IMG/VR virus record: IMGVR_UViG_3300020202_000113
Coordinates: 1 to 44,783 of that record
DNA length: 44,783 bases
Direction: 5' to 3' (one strand)
Source: a virus
The notes beneath the pieces were generated by a model that saw only the letters and a list, made by a program, of their open reading frames with translations, ran no database searches and was not told where the DNA came from. The first letter of the stretch is position 1, and every line of letters starts with the position of its first letter. Positions 8,318 through 15,738 of the stretch are shown in pieces. The position numbers were made by a program, and so were the translations under genes.

Positions 8318-10931
8318 GCTGACTCCTCTGGGTGAAGAACCCCTCCCAGGTGGCCGTAGTGAACCGGCACGGGAGGTGGGAATCGGAGATGAGGCGAACG
8401 ACAACAACCTGCGAATCACCTGGGCACAGGACGCGATGTTTGCCCGCCGCCAGGTATGCTTCACCAGCAGCAGCGACACCGAGCGAAACACTATTGAACG
8501 GCTTCACCATGGTGTCCCGACCGGGCAGGATGACGTGGGCCTCAAAGTAGGCCGTCGAGTCGAACCCAACGGTCAGGTTCCTGATCTGGTACTTCCCATC
8601 GATGATCGGGGTCTCGCCGCCATTCGGGCCGGGCTGCCGAAGGACCGGCTTCGAGAATTCGAGCATAGCCTCGTAGGGCTGCCCGATGAACACCTTGGTG
8701 GAGCTGTAGTCGCCCTCAGCAAGGATCATGGTGCCAGTCTGGTCGACGGTCTGGATGGACATGCCCTCGTAGTAGTCATCATCACCAGCCCGGACCACCA
8801 CACGCATGGTGGAGGTAATCTCGTAGGGCAGGGTCCAAGTGGTCATGTCCGAGGTAGCGTCGTAAGAGACAGTGACCTGCGTCTCATCGAGACGGCGATC
8901 TAGACCGATTACGAATCGGGAGTCCTCGTCAGTCTGACCGGCCTGGAACTCCATCGATTCGAGGTGGTAGCCATCGTCGCGTTGGACCACGAAGTACAGG
9001 GTGGATTCGATGAAGTCGGCCGAGAGGACTTGGCAGCCTTCCTCGAACAGGTACTTCGACCACGAGGACTGAACCTTCTGGTCGTTGATCCAGTAGTACT
9101 TGTAGATGTAGAAGCCGTGCTCCAGGTCGTCGGTGATGGCGATCACCACGTCCTCACTGGTGCAGGCCGCGAGCTTAGTGATGGTTCCTGAGATGTACTT
9201 GGGGACATGCCCGGTTACGTCGGAAGCGCCCTTGGTGTTCGACCCGTTCGCCTGAACGAAGTACTCCCGGAGGCCCGAGAAGGCGCCGCGCGGGAAGGCG
9301 AAGTAGACATTGTCACCAGCGCCCACAGGGCGGGCATCAAGACTCGACTGGTAGTCAGTGGTCTGGTTGATGACGGCTGTGGTGGGCGTGAGAAGGCCAT
9401 CCGCCGTGAACACAAGCTGGGCCTGGTCAGCGAAGAGCAAGAGCTCCTCGTGGAACGGCAGGGCGTGCTTCAGGGTTGCCACCTGGGTCTGGGTAGAGGC
9501 CAGGTCGATGGGGTCGGTATCCAAGGCGGTGGCCACGGACTCCCGGAAGAAGTTGAAGAAGTCACCCTGGACGGTGGTAACCACATTCTCCTGCGTGAGG
9601 ACCCCTAGGCGGTCCCTGAAGAAGAAGATGTCCTGGATGGTGTTGCCGATGAATGACGGGTCGGGGCACGACTCGGTGTCGCCCACCTCTCGACCACTCC
9701 ACTCTCCCTCGCGGAAGGTGAACGTGCCGTCCGACTCTCGGACCAACACATGGGGCATGGTGGTGGTATCGAGCGTGGTCTCGACAGTGGGACCGATGGT
9801 CTCCACCCAATTGCCGTTGGAGAAGGTCTGGTTCGCTTCGAGGGGCACGAACTCCACGTAGTAGTCGTCTGCTGCCTGGGCCGTATCGCCAACCACCTTG
9901 GTCACGAAGCCCGCGGGGGCCACAACCGGGAGGTCGGTGAACCGCTGCACCTTGTCGGTGGCCACCTTCATGGCCTGGTTGCCGTAGGTGTCCTCTACCG
10001 AGATGTCGATGGCGGTGCCGCTGTTCTTCTCGATGTAGATTGAGGAGCCGACCCGGGTGAACGTATAGTTGTCCGTGAAGTCGGCGGCGGAAGACGTGAT
10101 GTCGTGGCTAGTGAGATTCGAGGCAGTCCCACTGATGTCCGAGTCTAGGCGGATGGCGCTATTATTTACCTTGGCCAGGATGGCGTAGGTACCAGGAACA
10201 GCTCCGGTTCCCCCGGTGATGGTGATGGTGTCCCCAGCGTGCCAGACGTAGTTGGTGAAGGCGTTCGTCTGAGTAAGAACGTAGGTCCCAAGGAAGGGGT
10301 AGTTCTGGTAGAAGTCGGCAGTGGTCACCACGGTGCTGGTGTTGTCACCGAGGTTATCGATGAGGCCCTCTGCGATGACATCGGTCTGGATGTCAGCGAG
10401 CACGGTTGCCGAGGTCGTATAGGAGGTCGCCTCGACACCATCGATTTTGATGATGTAGGTGGTGCCGTACTGGCCCTGCTTCACGGAGACCAGGGCCTTG
10501 CCCAGGTTGCTATCCGAGGTGTCGCCGCTCATGGCGGCTTCGATCCCGGAGTTCACGATGAAGGTGTAGTCGGCCACCGTCACGGCGCGCATCTGACTAC
10601 GGGGAGTGGTGGTGTTGAGGTACTCTTTCCCGTCTGGGAAGGCTACCGTCTTCGCGGTTCCATCGATCCCGAAGACCTTCAGGTCGCCATCAGTCACGAT
10701 CACCTTGTAACGCTCTGAGGCGCTTCGGTTGATCGTGTGGATGAAGGCATCACTAACGTCGCTGGTCCCGAGGCGAGCAATATGCTTTGACGGGCTACGC
10801 TTGCCGAGCCCTTCCACGATGGAGCTGTAGGCGTTCTCTTGTGCCTCAAGCTCGGACGTAAGGCGAACTGCGGGGGCCTGCTGGGAGACACCACCAACCA
10901 GGCTGGGGACAGGGAAACTCAGCAGCGGCAT
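8310..10931 (-). CDS. Tail tubular protein B, gp12-like
   Basis: The 873-residue protein matches the T7 gp12 class in size (794 aa in T7), position and N-terminus (FPVPSLVGGVSQQAPAVRL, then ENAYSSIVEGLGKRSPSKHI). Six copies form the tail nozzle through which DNA leaves and on which fibres sit. Conserved family features include DPSFIGNTIQDIFFFRDRLG and a central ALDTDPIDLASTQTQVATLKHALPF-like region. The start overlaps the gp11-like stop (TAATG). Confidence 0.95.
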   Translation of the reverse strand: MPLLSFPVPSLVGGVSQQAPAVRLTSELEAQENAYSSIVEGLGKRSPSKHIARLGTSDVSDAFIHTINRSASERYKVIVTDGDLKVFGIDGTAKTVAFPDGKEYLNTTTPRSQMRAVTVADYTFIVNSGIEAAMSGDTSDSNLGKALVSVKQGQYGTTYIIKIDGVEATSYTTSATVLADIQTDVIAEGLIDNLGDNTSTVVTTADFYQNYPFLGTYVLTQTNAFTNYVWHAGDTITITGGTGAVPGTYAILAKVNNSAIRLDSDISGTASNLTSHDITSSAADFTDNYTFTRVGSSIYIEKNSGTAIDISVEDTYGNQAMKVATDKVQRFTDLPVVAPAGFVTKVVGDTAQAADDYYVEFVPLEANQTFSNGNWVETIGPTVETTLDTTTMPHVLVRESDGTFTFREGEWSGREVGDTESCPDPSFIGNTIQDIFFFRDRLGVLTQENVVTTVQGDFFNFFRESVATALDTDPIDLASTQTQVATLKHALPFHEELLLFADQAQLVFTADGLLTPTTAVINQTTDYQSSLDARPVGAGDNVYFAFPRGAFSGLREYFVQANGSNTKGASDVTGHVPKYISGTITKLAACTSEDVVIAITDDLEHGFYIYKYYWINDQKVQSSWSKYLFEEGCQVLSADFIESTLYFVVQRDDGYHLESMEFQAGQTDEDSRFVIGLDRRLDETQVTVSYDATSDMTTWTLPYEITSTMRVVVRAGDDDYYEGMSIQTVDQTGTMILAEGDYSSTKVFIGQPYEAMLEFSKPVLRQPGPNGGETPIIDGKYQIRNLTVGFDSTAYFEAHVILPGRDTMVKPFNSVSLGVAAAGEAYLAAGKHRVLCPGDSQVVVVRLISDSHLPCRFTTATWEGFFTQRSQRA

Positions 10932-11524
10932 TAGGACCCCTGGCGATCAAGCGCCCGATAGACTGAGTAGTTGTTGAAGATGGTGTGGTCGGTGTTCTCG
11001 CCCTCGGCCTCTTCGAAGGCCATCTTGGCCTCGCGCTCTTCTTGGTCCGTGAACGCATTCAGCGTCTCAGAGCCAACGAACTTGGCCTGCATCAGGCGAG
11101 CCGCCTTGATGGTGATGTATCGGCGGGCGATGGGCGGAAGGGAATCAAAAGGAAGCAGGAGCACCACCTCGGCCCTCACCGTGTCGGTGAAAACATCCGT
11201 GTGGTTCTTGCGGTCGTAAAGTTGGGTGCCTCGCTGAACGAGGTCGTAGTCACCGGTGTCGTTATCATCATCCCGGTCAACGCGCACAATGTTGGCGGCC
11301 AGTGTAATCAAGCCGTCTTCATCAGGGACCAAGGGGTAGTCACGTTCGGTGTTGAATTGCCAGCCATGTTCTTGAATGGCGTGGGAGGTATCACTGAGGA
11401 TACCCTGGGCGATTTCAACCTCAGGCACCGACCCAGCGTCGAGGGCCGACACCGGAGCCTCGCCAATGGCGCGCAGCATCACGTTGACCGCATCGAGCTC
11501 GGAAAGGGGAGTTTCAAGGGGCAT
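10931..11524 (-). CDS. Tail tubular protein A, gp11-like
   Basis: The 197-residue protein has the size and signature of the T7 gp11 class (196 aa): LDAVNVMLRAIGEAPVSAL at the start, HAIQEHGWQFNTERDYPL in the middle and ARLMQAKFVGSE later. It forms the ring that joins the portal to the gp12 nozzle. It is the first tail gene after the terminator at 11545-11589 and overlaps gp12 by one base. A good ribosome site lies upstream (AGGAAACCCTCATG). Confidence 0.94.
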   Translation of the reverse strand: MPLETPLSELDAVNVMLRAIGEAPVSALDAGSVPEVEIAQGILSDTSHAIQEHGWQFNTERDYPLVPDEDGLITLAANIVRVDRDDDNDTGDYDLVQRGTQLYDRKNHTDVFTDTVRAEVVLLLPFDSLPPIARRYITIKAARLMQAKFVGSETLNAFTDQEEREAKMAFEEAEGENTDHTIFNNYSVYRALDRQGS

Positions 11525-11544
11525 GAGGGTTTCCTAAAGAGGCG

Positions 11545-11589
11545 AAAAAATACCCCGTGGAGAACTCGGTTAGGAGCTCCCCACGGGGT
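11545..11589 (-). terminator. Intrinsic terminator after the capsid unit
   Basis: On the minus strand the spacer folds into a 16-bp stem with two G-U pairs (arms 11574-11589 and 11552-11567) and a 6-nt loop, followed by A and a run of six U. This is a textbook factor-independent terminator between the capsid-associated gene and tail tube A. T7 has its T-phi terminator at the same place, just after capsid gene 10, so it probably lets capsid be made in excess over tail proteins. Confidence 0.93.
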
Positions 11590-11606
11590 GTATTTAGAGA
11601 CGAGAC

Positions 11607-11990
11607 TTAGGCGTCCGTACGACCAGCGAGAGCAACGCCCTCAAGGAACACTTTGCAGCTAGCGCCGTCCGTGGAGGTGCCCGAAAGGACAACCTTCATG
11701 TAGGGCATGAGCTGGACAGTGGTCCCAGTCGAGACCGCGCCGCCACCGACCTGCGCCACCGACAGAGCGGTGGAGTTATCGGCCTTGACGAGGGCCCGGT
11801 ACGAGTCGCTCGCATGGAGCTTGCCGTGGATGGCCACGGTGCAGGTATCCGAGGCGTGAGCGGCGATGACCACCGAGAGGTGGGCCCAGCCGCGCCCCTC
11901 ACGGGGCACCTGAATCTGCTTGGCAACGGGCGTGCCGTCGAACGGGTCGCCGTCGAACAGGATCACGCCATCAGCGGGGAGAAGGTCCAT
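11607..11990 (-). CDS. Capsid-linked small protein, possibly a head decoration protein
   Basis: The 127-residue protein lies five bases after the capsid gene and before the terminator, so it is transcribed with capsid at high level. It looks like a beta-rich structural protein: alternating hydrophobic and polar residues, Gly/Ser/Thr-rich turns, and a hydrophobic central strand LSVVIAAHA. There are no catalytic motifs. I do not recognise a family. Its place suggests a capsid decoration or cement protein; a minor tail adaptor is the alternative. Confidence 0.68.
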   Translation of the reverse strand: MDLLPADGVILFDGDPFDGTPVAKQIQVPREGRGWAHLSVVIAAHASDTCTVAIHGKLHASDSYRALVKADNSTALSVAQVGGGAVSTGTTVQLMPYMKVVLSGTSTDGASCKVFLEGVALAGRTDA

Positions 11991-11995
11991 TTGGA

Positions 11996-12952
11996 TTACG
12001 CCTTCTTCATCTCAAGGGCGCACTCGGGGCGGAGCTTGCCGTGACCGCAGACGATCTTAGCGACCACCAGGGTGCCCTGACGGCTCACCTGATACTCGGT
12101 CTCCATCGCCAGGTCGCGGACCTTGACGGTGCCCACCGCACCACGCTGCCAGCAGATACCGCGGGTATTGCTGAAGTCGCCGTGGTAAGTGTTGTGGGGA
12201 GCGGGGCTCTCCTCAGCGATGTTCGTGGTCGGGACGTGGTTGCTCTTCAGAATCTGGAAGCCAGCGAGACGGCCGACATCACCATCCTGAATCGAACCCG
12301 AGCCGCCCCAGTCCTTGTTATGGATCTTGGTGTAGCGGGCCAGCAGCTTGAACTGGGCGGGCTTGAGGGCGCAGAAGCGATCCTCCTCAGGCACGTCCTT
12401 CTCGTCCATCGCCGCCTGGGCGTCGAACAGCATGTTGTAGATAGCCTCACCATCGGTGTCGATGGCGGCGTCCGTCAGAGCGGTACCACCGTTACCACCA
12501 GTCACGTTGGCCGACTCACGGGCAGTCAGGGCGATCTTCTGGAGGATGTGCTTGTCGACCTTCACCGAGAGCGAGCGGGAGAGCTGAGTCGTGAACTCGG
12601 CCTTCGCATCGTAGTGGGTCAGCATCTCATCGAAGTTGGCGATGAAGACGTCAGCCAGCAGGGGCCGGTCGACGTTGATCGTCACCTCGTTGGTGTTGAT
12701 ATCGTTGGTACCGAGGAGCTGGGCGCCCACAGCGTGGTAGCCAGCGGTGGCCTTACCGGTCGCAACGAACTGCGCGGTCTTGCCGGAGTTGATCGTGTGG
12801 ACCCGAGTCAGGCCCATGGCGATGTTCTTCTCTTCGAAGGCGGAGAGAATCTCACCGGCCCAAACCTTGAGGAACAGCGCGTAGTCATTGGCGAACGTAC
12901 CGTCGTTGCCAGAATTGATTGAGCCAAAGCGGCTCGGAGTGGCATCAGCCAT
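11996..12952 (-). CDS. Major capsid protein, gp10-like
   Basis: The 318-residue protein is of the T7 gp10 class (345 aa), with family features: N-terminal NDYALFLKVWAGEILSAFEE, GKTAQFVATGKATAGYHAVG, and VDRPLLADVFIANFDEMLTHYD. It builds the HK97-fold icosahedral shell. The C-terminus GHGKLRPECAL also fits gp10 relatives. No strong Shine-Dalgarno is seen directly before the ATG (TTTTCTAACAAATG). Unusually, the gene is separated from scaffold by 1.7 kb that includes tRNAs and a large untranslated stretch; in T7 the two are adjacent. Confidence 0.95.
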   Translation of the reverse strand: MADATPSRFGSINSGNDGTFANDYALFLKVWAGEILSAFEEKNIAMGLTRVHTINSGKTAQFVATGKATAGYHAVGAQLLGTNDINTNEVTINVDRPLLADVFIANFDEMLTHYDAKAEFTTQLSRSLSVKVDKHILQKIALTARESANVTGGNGGTALTDAAIDTDGEAIYNMLFDAQAAMDEKDVPEEDRFCALKPAQFKLLARYTKIHNKDWGGSGSIQDGDVGRLAGFQILKSNHVPTTNIAEESPAPHNTYHGDFSNTRGICWQRGAVGTVKVRDLAMETEYQVSRQGTLVVAKIVCGHGKLRPECALEMKKA

Positions 12953-13319
12953 TTGTTAGAAAACTTTCGGAATGAAGTAGAGAGGGAGCTCTCGACCTCA
13001 CACCCGCACAAGCACAGAGATTGTCCGTTCAGGCTGCCCGCAGGTAGCCCTTCAGGGTCACGTTCCGTTCGTGTGTAGAGAATCTTTAGACGCTTCAGGG
13101 GCGTCGAGCCGCCGAATAAAAATTCAGCGCGGCTATTTTAATGAATGATCCCGAGGAGTGCGCGTACACCCGGCTTCAGGCCCTAGGCAGCCATCCGCGG
13201 CTCTCGGGGTTCATGCTGGGTTGGTCCTGTCCGTACCAGCAGCTACTTCCCAGGATGCCCGAGCTTATTTAGCGACGTATTTGCTCACCGTCGTGCTGGT
13301 TCTCGCGGAATCCCAGCAG
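12953..13319 (-). other. Untranslated structured leader between tRNA-Asn and capsid gene
   Basis: No convincing gene is present in this 367-base stretch. The minus-strand RNA has several strong hairpins: two independent TGCTGG/CCAGCA stems (13206-13315), a 10-bp stem with a U4 loop just upstream of 13085 (arms contain GCCG/CGGC and CUGAAU/AUUCGG), GACGC/GCGTC next to it, a CCC-UGAA-GGG hairpin, and GAGAG/CTCTC about 25 bases before the capsid ATG. It may be the 3' part of the structured RNA, a tRNA 3' trailer, or a leader that controls capsid translation. Confidence 0.55.
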
Positions 13320-13395
13320 TGGCTCCAGGGCTTGGATTCGAACCAAGGGCCAACGGATTAACAGTCCGCCGCTCTACCAACTGAGCTACCCTGAA
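13320..13395 (-). tRNA. tRNA-Asn (anticodon GTT)
   Basis: A complete 76-nt cloverleaf is visible on the minus strand. The acceptor stem TTCAGGG pairs with CCCTGGA (one U-G), the D arm has GCTC/GAGC, the anticodon stem is GCGGA/TCCGT around loop CTGTTAA with anticodon GTT, and the T arm is CTTGG-TTCGAAT-CCAAG. G73 and a genome-encoded CCA follow. It lies 45 bases downstream of tRNA-Trp in the same direction. Confidence 0.94.
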
Positions 13396-13440
13396 ATAAC
13401 AACCCGCATCACTTACCCTCACTCAGCGGGAACTAGAGCC

Positions 13441-13517
13441 TGGCACGCACAGGATGGAATCGAACCACCAACCAGCAGGTTTGGAATCTGCCGCTCTGCC
13501 AATTGAGCTACTGTGGT
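13441..13517 (-). tRNA. tRNA-Trp (anticodon CCA), acceptor stem with a bulged C
   Basis: The minus strand gives a 77-nt cloverleaf: D arm GCTC/GAGC, anticodon loop TTCCAAA (anticodon CCA), T arm GGTGG-TTCGATT-CCATC, G73 and encoded CCA. Two oddities are seen. The 3' acceptor strand has one extra C, so ACCACAG pairs with CTGTG-(C)-GT. Position 31-39 of the anticodon stem is an A-C mismatch. It could be functional with a bulge, decayed, or carry a one-base sequence error. Confidence 0.85.
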
Positions 13518-14205
13518 ATGTGGACCCCACGCTGGGAACAGAGGTCCGTTACGTCATCCCCGAACTCTTGCCATGGTCCGCACGTCCCGTGTTGATAGCT
13601 CCCACGGGGGAGTTGAAAAACGATAGAAGTACCGACCAGGGCCAATCCCGGAAAACCGGTATGAACCCCAGCCGGTCTTCATTTAAGAGACCACTTGGTT
13701 CCTTGTGGTTACCTACATACGGTTCTTTAGGCGACCGCAGCCCAACCCGAAGGAGACAGGTATCTAGGACGTAGGTGACCCCGAAGTGGTCGTGAAGAAT
13801 GTCCCGCTCCACGGGGAGACGGGGCCGGCAAGGCACGTGACCTTACCGGGGCGAAGAAAAGTTCTCACGTAGCTGGCTGTTCCAGCGGCCTCGGTAAGGT
13901 TACCCGGCCGTAAGCGAGAAGAATGGCACCGCCTCTCCGGAGGTTAATCCGGAAATTATTTTTTAGCCCACAGGCAGGAGCGAGGCGGGTGAGGGTGTGC
14001 CGTCCTGGTTCTCCAGCCTCAGCCAACTGAGGTGCCCACGCCGGGGCATGACGACTATCTTTGGTGCTACACTTCGCTCCTCTCGGAGGGGTCACAGATG
14101 TAGCCAACTGCCGGTGCGGCCGCACCTCCCGGAAAATGCCACTTGGCGTTACCCTCCTGAGAGCCGGGTTGCTCTCGGTGGATTATCCCGCGTTACCGGG
14201 CCTCT
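13518..14205 (-). ncRNA. Candidate giant structured RNA next to the tRNAs (GOLLD/ROOL-like setting)
   Basis: About 690 bases between the lipoprotein gene and tRNA-Trp hold no convincing protein gene but many hairpins. Several make sense only on the minus strand: CTCC-GAGA-GGAG with a GNRA loop (14077-14088), GACC(A)C-UUCG-GGGUC with a UUCG loop (13777-13791), and a 9-bp stem with a U-G pair (13825-13849) that has a C-A mismatch on the plus strand. Other stems: 14017-14032, 14113-14126, 14159-14176, 13690-13709. The motif GGUAAC recurs four times. Known giant phage RNAs (GOLLD, ROOL) have this size and lie by tRNAs; membership in either family is inference. Confidence 0.55.
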
Positions 14206-14676
14206 TTAGATTTTAGGAAGCGGAGGATTATCCTTCTGCTTCTTCTTGCGCTTACGCTGAACCTGAACACCGACGCCAGTCGCCGCCATTGTAGCCAGGG
14301 CAACCGCCGTATTCTCATTGAAGCCAATGCCGTTGATGACCGAAGACAGGATTCCACCAGCGCCTGGGACGTAGGTGTTCGCCAGCATCTTGGCCAGCGT
14401 CTCTAGCGACCCCGCCACTTTATCGAGGGCCGGCACCGACACGACGGTCTTCGCCTGACTCTCGGAGGTGTCGTCTCGGGTCTTCTTCTGCGTGGTCACC
14501 TCGGTGATCTTCACGTCGATCGCCTGGCCACCTTCAGTGCCAACCTTATGGGTCACCTTGGTGGTCTCGGTCGTCTCATCCCGGTGCGCCTGGCTCTGCT
14601 TAGCTTCGTCACGGGTAAAGCACCCGGTCATAAGCGCGACAACAACTAGCACCGGCAGCAACGGGATGAGTTTCAT
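14206..14676 (-). CDS. Predicted lipoprotein with C-terminal hydrophobic segment
   Basis: The 156-residue protein starts with a clear lipoprotein signal peptide: MKL, hydrophobic core LPVLVVVALM, then lipobox MTGC with the lipid-carrying Cys at residue 19. A charged Thr/Lys-rich middle follows, then a hydrophobic stretch (about 105-140) and a very basic tail QRKRKKKQK. It is therefore likely anchored in the host envelope. It is not a virion protein by any signature I know, yet sits in the head operon between scaffold and the structured RNA. Possible roles are superinfection exclusion or lysis; neither is shown. Confidence 0.75.
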   Translation of the reverse strand: MKLIPLLPVLVVVALMTGCFTRDEAKQSQAHRDETTETTKVTHKVGTEGGQAIDVKITEVTTQKKTRDDTSESQAKTVVSVPALDKVAGSLETLAKMLANTYVPGAGGILSSVINGIGFNENTAVALATMAATGVGVQVQRKRKKKQKDNPPLPKI

Positions 14677-14684
14677 AGTGGTCC

Positions 14685-15536
14685 TTACCAGACGCCCTTG
14701 GCGCTAATCTTGATCTTGGCGAACACGCGATCGCGCTCCGCTTGACTGGTCTTGTACTTCGCGGTCTTCATGTCAGCGAGAATCTCGTCGCGGTGGGAGT
14801 AACCGGTCATCGTATCACCGGCCTTCGAGCCGCTGATTTGGCGGCTGGGCTCATTTTGGCCCGCAGCCGTCCACTTCTGGTGGATACCCTGGAAGGCCAG
14901 CTTGATGGCCTCGTGGTTACCACTCTCGATGGTCTTGTTGAGCGCTTCTTTCTCGGGGTCGGAGAGGTTCTCGGCGCTCCAGCGGTGCATCTCAGCGAAC
15001 TTCTCGGCACCACCAGCGACCCCGTGGAGGTCGTTCATGCGAACATCAGCGATAGCCTTCTGGCCCTCGATGTAGGTGTCCACCATCTGCTTGGTGATGC
15101 CCACGCTCTCCAGCTTCTTGAGGCTCTCGGGGGAGAGCTCGCCCTTCTGCTGGAACTCGGCGTTGAGCTCGTCCATCTTGAGCCCAGCTGAGGTCACGGC
15201 CTGCTCGGCCGTCTTCTGCTCGGGAGTCACCTCGGGGAGCTTCAGGGCCTCAGTGCCCTTGGGAGCCTCGGTCTTGGTCTGCTCGCCCGGCTTCTCAGCG
15301 GTCTTCGCCTCGGGCTGCTTCGCGCTGCCCATCTTCTTCTCAAGCTCGGAGTAGGCCTTCGCCAGATCCTCGGGGCTCTTGAACTTCGGGTCCAGCCACG
15401 CGGGCCGCTCGCCCTCACCGGTCTTCACCTGGGTGATACCATTACGGGCCTGCTGGGTGAGCTTCTCCATGGCCTCGGGGCTGGGGATACCAGCGGGAGG
15501 CGGGGGCGTCACATCGACTCGAACAACTTCACCCAT
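14685..15536 (-). CDS. Scaffolding (capsid assembly) protein, gp9-like
   Basis: Starting at the ATG 15534-15536 (ribosome site AGAGGA nine bases upstream) the protein has 283 residues, close to T7 gp9 (307 aa). It is acidic, helical and Lys/Glu-rich, with the family pattern ARPAWLDPKFKSPEDLAKAY-like near residue 45 (here RPAWLDPKFKSPEDLAKAYS) and ISGSKAGDTMTGYSH near the C-terminus. It guides capsid assembly and is lost from the mature head. It follows portal and the 66-aa gene. Confidence 0.9.
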   Translation of the reverse strand: MGEVVRVDVTPPPPAGIPSPEAMEKLTQQARNGITQVKTGEGERPAWLDPKFKSPEDLAKAYSELEKKMGSAKQPEAKTAEKPGEQTKTEAPKGTEALKLPEVTPEQKTAEQAVTSAGLKMDELNAEFQQKGELSPESLKKLESVGITKQMVDTYIEGQKAIADVRMNDLHGVAGGAEKFAEMHRWSAENLSDPEKEALNKTIESGNHEAIKLAFQGIHQKWTAAGQNEPSRQISGSKAGDTMTGYSHRDEILADMKTAKYKTSQAERDRVFAKIKISAKGVW

Positions 15537-15537
15537 T

Positions 15538-15738
15538 TTAGTAATCCTCTCGAATCGTGCCATTAGGCATGACCGTGCGGCGGGGGCCGATAGACGACGC
15601 CGCGACTTCCGCAACAACTGGGGTCACATTGGGGGCAACCGGAGCAGGAGCTTCAGGGGCCTGAATATTTTGAGCTTCACTAGGAGCCGGGGTTATCGCC
15701 GTATTAGGCGGCACCGGCGTCTGGCGCTTGCGCGGCAT
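15538..15738 (-). CDS. Proline-rich 66-aa protein between portal and scaffold
   Basis: The short protein starts at ATG 15736-15738, inside the last 35 bases of the portal gene, and its TAA lies one base before the scaffold ATG, so it fits the operon exactly. It is rich in Pro, Ala and Val with a basic start (MPRKRQ) and an ending MPNGTIREDY. No family is recognised. It could be a small assembly factor. The tight fit is the main reason to accept it. Confidence 0.65.
   Translation of the reverse strand: MPRKRQTPVPPNTAITPAPSEAQNIQAPEAPAPVAPNVTPVVAEVAASSIGPRRTVMPNGTIREDY

Noticed and set aside
13158-13774. Two plus-strand frames that cover the tRNA genes
   Set aside because: They are antisense to clear tRNAs and to the direction of all late genes.
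13549-13836. Minus-strand frame of 95 codons inside the structured RNA stretch
   Set aside because: No recognisable domain or start signal; it crosses the UUCG hairpin and the 9-bp stem, which are better explained as RNA structure.
13865-14125. Minus-strand frame of 86 codons inside the structured RNA stretch
   Set aside because: No ribosome site or family, Arg/Pro/Ala-rich composition as from random high-G+C sequence, and it runs through the hairpins.
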